Shown piece by piece: positions 14,355-19,180 of a DNA stretch of 19,180 nucleotides. The stretch spans positions 1 through 19,180 of the forward strand of contig CAYWTX010000303.1 in assembly GCA_964461295.1 (NCBI GenBank), written 5' to 3'. Source of the stretch: CAYWTX01 sp964461295 (GTDB lineage: Bacteria; Planctomycetota; Phycisphaerae; SM23-33). A program made the position numbers and the translations under genes. Numbering within the stretch: position 1 is the stretch's first letter; the number at the start of each line of letters is the position of its first letter. Under the pieces are notes generated by a model. The model was not told where the DNA came from. It did no database searches and saw only the letters and a list, made by a program, of their open reading frames with translations.

Positions 14355-16511
14355 CTACTGCCCGCGCCGGGTGGTCCACCGGGCCAGCAGCGCTTCCATC
14401 GCCAACAGCGCCACCGCCGCAATCAGCAGAATCTGCCACAGTTCCCGCCCGTTGCGCGCTTCGGCAACCGCCGCCGCCACGTTCGCCGTCGCCGGCAGCA
14501 CGCGCACCGGCAGGCCCGCGAACGCTCGGGCCAGTTCCTCCGCGCCCAGCACCTTCACGTCGCACTCGGCCGGGTCCACGTTGGCCGCCACGGTCATCGC
14601 GGCCCCCGCCGGCCGGGGCTGAAACTCGTAAAACCCCGGCGCGCCCGTCGCGGGCGTCTCCGCCACGACCTCGCCGGCCCGCACCGTGGCGCGCACCACC
14701 CCCGCCTGCCCGCCCTCCGGCCCCGTCACGGCCACTTCCTCCCCGGCCGCCATCGACGCCAGCGGCAGCACGATCGGTTCCGGCACGATCACCGGCGTCT
14801 CGAACGGCTGACGCGCCAGGTACGTCACCGCCTGCTGCATCAGCATCGGCAGCGCCGGGTTCAACGCCAGGTTGTTCCACGTTCGATCCGCCCCGCTCGT
14901 CCACAGCAGCACCTTGCCCCGCCCCACCAGCCGCTCCAGCAGCAGCGGCTCGCCGTGCGCCAGCCGGAGCACCATCCGCGCCTCGCCCACCGGTCGAACC
15001 GGCAGGAACCGCGTGAACCGCGCCTCGCCCAGCAACTCCTTCGGCAGCGACTTCAGCGGCTCGGCCAGCGGATGCTCGCCCAGGTCCAGGTCCAGCGGCA
15101 GGGCCTCCGCCAGGACGCCGCGATCGGCCTCGGCGGGCAGCACCTCCGCGGGCAGCAGCGCCGCGCCGGCGGCCCCCAGCCGCTCGTTCAACGCGTCAAT
15201 CTTGGTGTTGTTGCCCGGCAGCACGATCAGCCCGCCGCCCTGCTCCACGAACTTCCTCAACGCGACCGCCCGCTCCTCCGCCACGTCCGGCACGTTCACC
15301 AACACCACCACGTCGTAGTCCGCCAGCCGCGCCGCCGACAGCGCCGTCCACGGCGTCGTCTCCACGCTCGGCCGCGCCTCGCCCGCCCCCAAGAGCCCGC
15401 CGCCCTCCATCGCCGACGGCGCCAACGCCGTCGCCACCAGCGCCGCGGCCCGACCCTCCCCCCGATCCGCCGCATCGCCGTCCACGCACAGCACCCGCAA
15501 CGCCGCTCGAACGTCCACCACCGCGTGCCGCACGTTGTCGGCCGCCAACGCGTCCTCGCCCAACCGCGCCGTCAGCCGCGCCACGCCCGCTCGCTCCAGC
15601 GGCGCGTACAACCGCACCGCCACCGCCTGCCCCGCCGCCAGCCGTCCGATGAACCGCTTGTCCACCAACTGCTCGTTCAGCAGCAGCGACAACTCGCCGG
15701 CGTCCTGCGCGCCGCGCCCCGGGTTCCGCACCGTCGCCCCGAACCTCGCGATCGCCCCCGCCCGCAGCACGCCCGACGCCAACTCCAGCCGCGTCACGCC
15801 CACGTTCTCTTCGCTGCCGAACGGCGAGGCGACGACCAGCACCGCCGCCTCGCCCGCCAGACCACGCAGAATCTCCCGCGCCCGATCCGACACGCGCCCC
15901 AGCGTCCCCGCCTGCGCGTCGGTCACCAGGTACACCTCGCGCCGCGGCACCTTCAACTCCGCCGCCAGACCCCCCAACTCCGCCAGGCACGCCTCCAGGT
16001 TCAGCGGCTCGCTCGTCGCCCGCAACTCCCGCAACGCCTGCTCCACGCGCGCCGGCTCGTACCCCACGCTGCGCAGCAACACCCGAGGCCGCCCCGCCAT
16101 CGCCACCAGCGTCACCGGACGCGCCGGCTCCACCCCCGCCAGAATCTCCCGCACCCGCCGCGCCGCCTCGTCCAGCCGGCTGCTCGCCCCCGCCCGATGC
16201 GACATGCTCAGCGACGTGTCCACCGCCACCACCACGCCCACGTCCGGCTTACGCACCGCCGGCGCCAGACGCGTCGTCGGACGCGCCGCCGCCAATACCA
16301 CCAGCCCGATCAGCACGCACCGCACGGCCATCAGCAGCAGGTCCTCCAGGCGAATCTGCCGCGACCGGAACACCATCACCCGCCGCAGAAGTTCCATCGC
16401 CCCCCACTCGATGGTCACCGACCGGTGGCGGTTCAGCAGGTGAATGATCACCGGAATCGCCGCCGCCGGCAACGCCGCCAACATCCATGGATTGAGAAAC
16501 GGCAAAGCCAT
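14355..16511 (-). CDS. BatA-like membrane vWA protein
   Basis: The product (718 aa) begins with the BatA/aerotolerance N-terminal domain. PFLNPWMLAALPAAAIPVII is followed by HLLNRHR, a short loop, and the second span LEDLLLMAVRCVLIGLVVLA with AARP. A vWA domain follows with an intact DTSLS metal-binding motif at 98-102 and YLVTDAQAG later. A glutamine-amidotransferase-like region contains DYDVVVLVNVPDV and GGGLIVLPGNN. A C-terminal span (ILLIAAVALLAMEALLARW) ends near RRGQ. I chose the ATG at 16511 because AAGGA sits just upstream and the protein then starts with the canonical MALPFLNPWML. A start at 16550 would add 13 unconserved residues. The stop is TAG, followed six codons later by TAA. 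It is probably anchored with its vWA domain presented for protein contacts. Confidence 0.9.
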   Translation of the reverse strand: MALPFLNPWMLAALPAAAIPVIIHLLNRHRSVTIEWGAMELLRRVMVFRSRQIRLEDLLLMAVRCVLIGLVVLAAARPTTRLAPAVRKPDVGVVVAVDTSLSMSHRAGASSRLDEAARRVREILAGVEPARPVTLVAMAGRPRVLLRSVGYEPARVEQALRELRATSEPLNLEACLAELGGLAAELKVPRREVYLVTDAQAGTLGRVSDRAREILRGLAGEAAVLVVASPFGSEENVGVTRLELASGVLRAGAIARFGATVRNPGRGAQDAGELSLLLNEQLVDKRFIGRLAAGQAVAVRLYAPLERAGVARLTARLGEDALAADNVRHAVVDVRAALRVLCVDGDAADRGEGRAAALVATALAPSAMEGGGLLGAGEARPSVETTPWTALSAARLADYDVVVLVNVPDVAEERAVALRKFVEQGGGLIVLPGNNTKIDALNERLGAAGAALLPAEVLPAEADRGVLAEALPLDLDLGEHPLAEPLKSLPKELLGEARFTRFLPVRPVGEARMVLRLAHGEPLLLERLVGRGKVLLWTSGADRTWNNLALNPALPMLMQQAVTYLARQPFETPVIVPEPIVLPLASMAAGEEVAVTGPEGGQAGVVRATVRAGEVVAETPATGAPGFYEFQPRPAGAAMTVAANVDPAECDVKVLGAEELARAFAGLPVRVLPATANVAAAVAEARNGRELWQILLIAAVALLAMEALLARWTTRRGQ

Positions 16512-16545
16512 CGTGTCCTTCCACGCACGCGAAACGACTGTCCCT

Positions 16546-16628
16546 CGCAAAGGACGCCGAGAACGCGGAGAGAAAATGGCGGGGCATTGCCTCTCCCTCT
16601 TGTCTCCGCGCCCTCTGCGATCTCTGCG
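16546..16628. repeat. Inverted-repeat element, CGCAGAG family
   Basis: The left arm CGCAAAGGACGCCGAGAACG (continuing GCGGAGA) at 16546-16571 pairs imperfectly with 16603-16628, about 20 of 26 positions. Both arms are made of 8- to 9-nt CGCrGAG-like units. The element separates the DUF58 gene from the BatA-like gene and ends two bases before the DUF58 TAA on the opposite reading direction. I see no promoter or gene in the 118-nt gap. Confidence 0.7.
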
Positions 16629-17524
16629 ATTAACCTCTCTCCTGTCTCGTTCCCGCGCCGCTCAACTGCATCCGCCTCAGCATCCACTCCGACAGCACGG
16701 CCGCCAACGGCCGGCTGGTGTCCACCAGCACGTAGTCCGCGTGGTTGCGCTCGCACGCCTGCCGAAGGCCCGCCGTGAACACCTCGACCTCACGCTTGTA
16801 CGCCGCCCGAATCCGCCGCGGCTGCGTGGTGATCTCCGCCTCGCCCTCCAGCCCCACGAACCGGCACGTGCCGCTGAACGGCAACTCCAACTCGTGCGGG
16901 TCCATCGTGTGAAACACCGCGATGTTGTGCCCCTCGAACGCCAGGTGGTCCAGCCCCTTGGCGGCCTCCTCCACGTTGCCGAACAGGTCCGAGAACACCA
17001 TCACGAAACTCCGCCGAGCGATCCGCTGCGCAAACTCGTGCAGGATCGCCGCCACGTCCGTACGCGGCTCGTCAACCGCCTCCGCCAACTTCCGCTCGAT
17101 CGTCCCCACGATCCCCCCCGTGCCCCCCGGCGGCACGAAGCTCCGCAGCCGGCTGTCGAACACCCCCAGCCCCACCGAGTCGCGCTGCTGCACCACCAGG
17201 TACGCGATGCACGCGGCCATGTGCTTGGCGTATTCCAGCTTGCTCAACTTCCCCGACCCGTACCGCATCGACGAACTGGCGTCCAGCAGCAGGTACGCGT
17301 CCAGGTTCGTCTCCGCGTCGTACAGCTTGACGTAGTACCGCTCCGTCCGCCCGTACACCCGCCAGTCGACGTGCCGAACCGCGTCCCCGGCCGCGTAGGG
17401 CCGGTGATGCGCGAACTCCGTCGAGAACCCGCGCAGCGGGCTGCGGTGCATGCCCACGCGAAGTCCCTCGACCACCTGACGCGCCATGAGCTGAAGCGCT
17501 CCCACCCGCTCCAGCACATCGCCG

Positions 17525-18322
<798 letters not shown>

Positions 18323-18346
18323 GAGGTCCGGCGTGAACTGGATGCG

Positions 18347-18349
18347 CTA
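18347..18349 (-). other. In-frame TAG in the MoxR gene
   Basis: On the minus strand the codons read GTG TTC TAG CGC ATC CAG TTC, that is VF-stop-RIQF. MoxR proteins commonly have Phe-Gln/Lys/Ser-Arg before IQFTPDL, so the TAG stands at codon 81 for one variable residue, often Gln. A single C-to-T change from CAG explains it. The frame is undamaged on both sides. Confidence 0.9.
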
Positions 18350-18589
18350 GAACACCAGCGACATCGTCGCCGCCAGCGAACTGACCAGCAGCGTCTTGGC
18401 CAGACCCCGCACGCCGACCAGCAGGCAGTGCCCGCGGGCGAACACGGCGATCATCATCTCGTCGATCACCTGGTCCATGCCCACGATGACCTTCCGAACC
18501 TCGCCCACGATGCGGTCTCGCGCCGCGCCCAGGTGCTCGATGGCCTTCTCGTCGGACCCGCTGGACGGTGCTGATGGGTTCTGTGCCAC
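18347..18589 (-). CDS. MoxR AAA+ ATPase, N-terminal part (ends at in-frame TAG)
   Basis: This part encodes 80 residues: a polar N-terminus, the helix IVGEVRKVIVGMDQVIDEM, then GHCLLVGVRGLAKTLL. The Walker A of MoxR proteins is GVPGLAKT; here it is GVRGLAKT at 59-66 with Arg in place of Pro. The start is GTG at 18589 with GGGAG six nt upstream. The frame stays open further 5' to 18889 but that stretch does not look like MoxR protein. It is the first gene of the minus-strand row, so its expression sets the leader for the downstream genes. A premature stop here could also reduce their expression by polarity. Confidence 0.87.
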   Translation of the reverse strand: MAQNPSAPSSGSDEKAIEHLGAARDRIVGEVRKVIVGMDQVIDEMMIAVFARGHCLLVGVRGLAKTLLVSSLAATMSLVF

Positions 18590-18938
18590 GTGAATCTCCC
18601 TGTTTGCCGCGGGACCCGATACCGGCCACCGAACGCCGTCAGACCGGGGTGCCAGGTCCGCGTTTCTTCCTGTGCCCGTTCTCGATCCTTCCTTCTCGCC
18701 TCGTCGCTCACACCGCGCACGTGGAAATGAATGCCGCAACTTCTCCTGAAACACGCGACCTGTGCGCAGGTTCCCGTGGCTGCAAGAAAATCGGCTCAGC
18801 AGCCGTGAAAGAATTGGCGATTGCAGGTTTGCCCGTGCTGGACGCTGTCTATCGCCCCTTCGGGGCTCTGTGTCTACTTGCTTGTCCACCGGGGGCTACG
18901 CCCAATACGGTTCAGTTAAGGAAAACAGGACGAGAAAC
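18590..18938. other. Leader region upstream of the MoxR row, no gene seen
   Basis: About 350 nt without a credible gene. It should hold the promoter for the minus-strand row, but I could not identify convincing -35/-10 boxes. Two structures are visible. One is a short inverted repeat ACCTG-TGCG-CAGGT at 18758-18771, an operator candidate of low confidence. The other is a hairpin GCCCC-TTC-GGGGC near 18852-18864 followed by a degenerate CCACCGGGGGCTACGCCC, resembling half of the element at 6789-6925. Confidence 0.4.
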
Positions 18939-19180
18939 GAGACTGTAGCGTCATCATTGCAGTTTCGAGACAAGTGGAGCACGATTCTTCAGCCAGGTGG
19001 AGCACGGTTCTTCAGCCAGGTGGAGCACGGTTCTTCAGCCAGGTGGAGCACGGTTCTTCAGCCTGAAAGGCTGACGGAATACAGCCCAGGGCAACGCCCT
19101 GGGTACCCATGGCCCCCAAGATCAAGCCCTGAAAGGGCGAAGGAAATGGTTCCGTGCGGTTCTGCCGCCCTTACAGGGCT
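18939..19180. repeat. Nested-hairpin repeat element, copy 3 (runs off right edge)
   Basis: It starts GAGACTGTAGCGTCATCATT like the complete copy at 6934. After a run of 23-bp tandem units it has TCAGCCTGAAAGGCTGA, the CCCAGGGCAACGCCCTGGG hairpin, AAGCCCTGAAAGGGCGAAGG, and finally the inverse CGCCCTTACAGGGCT at the window edge. The right arm lies beyond the window, so completeness cannot be judged. Confidence 0.85.
18972..19063. repeat. Four tandem 23-bp units
   Basis: Four head-to-tail units beginning AGGTGGAGCACGG and ending TTCTTCAGCC. The last three are identical; the first has two differences (AAGTGG and ACGATT). The unit occurs only once, in diverged form, in the other copies of the nested-hairpin element (near 5398-5420), so this is a local expansion. 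Confidence 0.92.

Noticed and set aside
10176..16778. A plus-strand open frame of about 2200 codons opposite the MoxR row
   Set aside because: It is a shadow of GC-rich minus-strand genes: the protein is dominated by Arg, His, Pro and Gln, has no recognisable domain, and runs through several well-supported genes on the other strand.
18568..18948. A 126-codon plus-strand frame upstream of the MoxR gene
   Set aside because: It begins inside the MoxR coding sequence on the other strand and ends in the hairpin element. It has no plausible ribosome-binding site or domain.
18972..19063. Possible iterons of a replication origin
   Set aside because: The 23-bp units are embedded in a dispersed hairpin element and there is no replication initiator gene, DnaA-box cluster or AT-rich stretch nearby.

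Overview
The window is a GC-rich, gene-dense piece of bacterial chromosome. Gene content points to Planctomycetota, possibly a Phycisphaerae-like lineage: a MoxR / DUF58 / BatA-type / vWA / DUF4175-like / coiled-coil / squalene-cyclase-like gene row, abundant short intergenic inverted-repeat elements, and a eukaryote-like dolichyl-phosphate glucosyltransferase homologue. This taxonomic call is an inference from gene families and has not been checked against a database.

Layout. (1) 1-1733, minus strand: a partial MFS transporter running off the left edge, preceded by a GT2 glycosyltransferase. An inverted-repeat element lies between them and supplies the last codons of the glycosyltransferase. 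(2) 1904-5362, plus strand: an oxyanion (molybdate/tungstate-type) ABC importer operon. It encodes a lipoprotein binding protein with two ModA-like domains in one chain, a ModB-like permease, and an ATPase whose frame is broken by one TAG exactly in the LSGGQ signature motif. (3) 5613-18589, minus strand: a seven-gene row read from right to left. The order is MoxR ATPase (also broken by one TAG), DUF58, BatA-like vWA membrane protein, a second vWA/glutamine-amidotransferase-like membrane protein, a DUF4175-like membrane protein, a 1001-residue coiled-coil exported protein, and an exported prenyltransferase/squalene-oxidase-repeat protein. (4) The gaps at 5363-5612, 6738-7212 and 18590-19180 are filled largely with nested-hairpin repeat elements. 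One complete copy (6934-7202) is a giant inverted repeat.

How the genes fit together. The ABC genes would bind an oxyanion at the membrane surface and import it. The MoxR-to-prenyltransferase row looks like an envelope-associated machine: a cytosolic AAA+ ATPase and its DUF58 partner, two membrane-anchored vWA proteins with intact metal-binding DxSxS motifs, and large exported proteins encoded downstream. Short spacings and overlaps (38 nt, 30 nt, 15 nt, ATGA) support co-transcription of most of it.

The most striking observation is that the only two interrupted genes are both ATPases. Each is interrupted by a single in-frame TAG at a position where glutamine (CAG) fits the family, and the reading frame is otherwise intact on both sides. 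Three other genes in the same window appear to end normally in TAG, so complete reassignment is not proven. Nonsense mutation, consensus or sequencing error, readthrough and partial TAG-to-Gln recoding all remain open.
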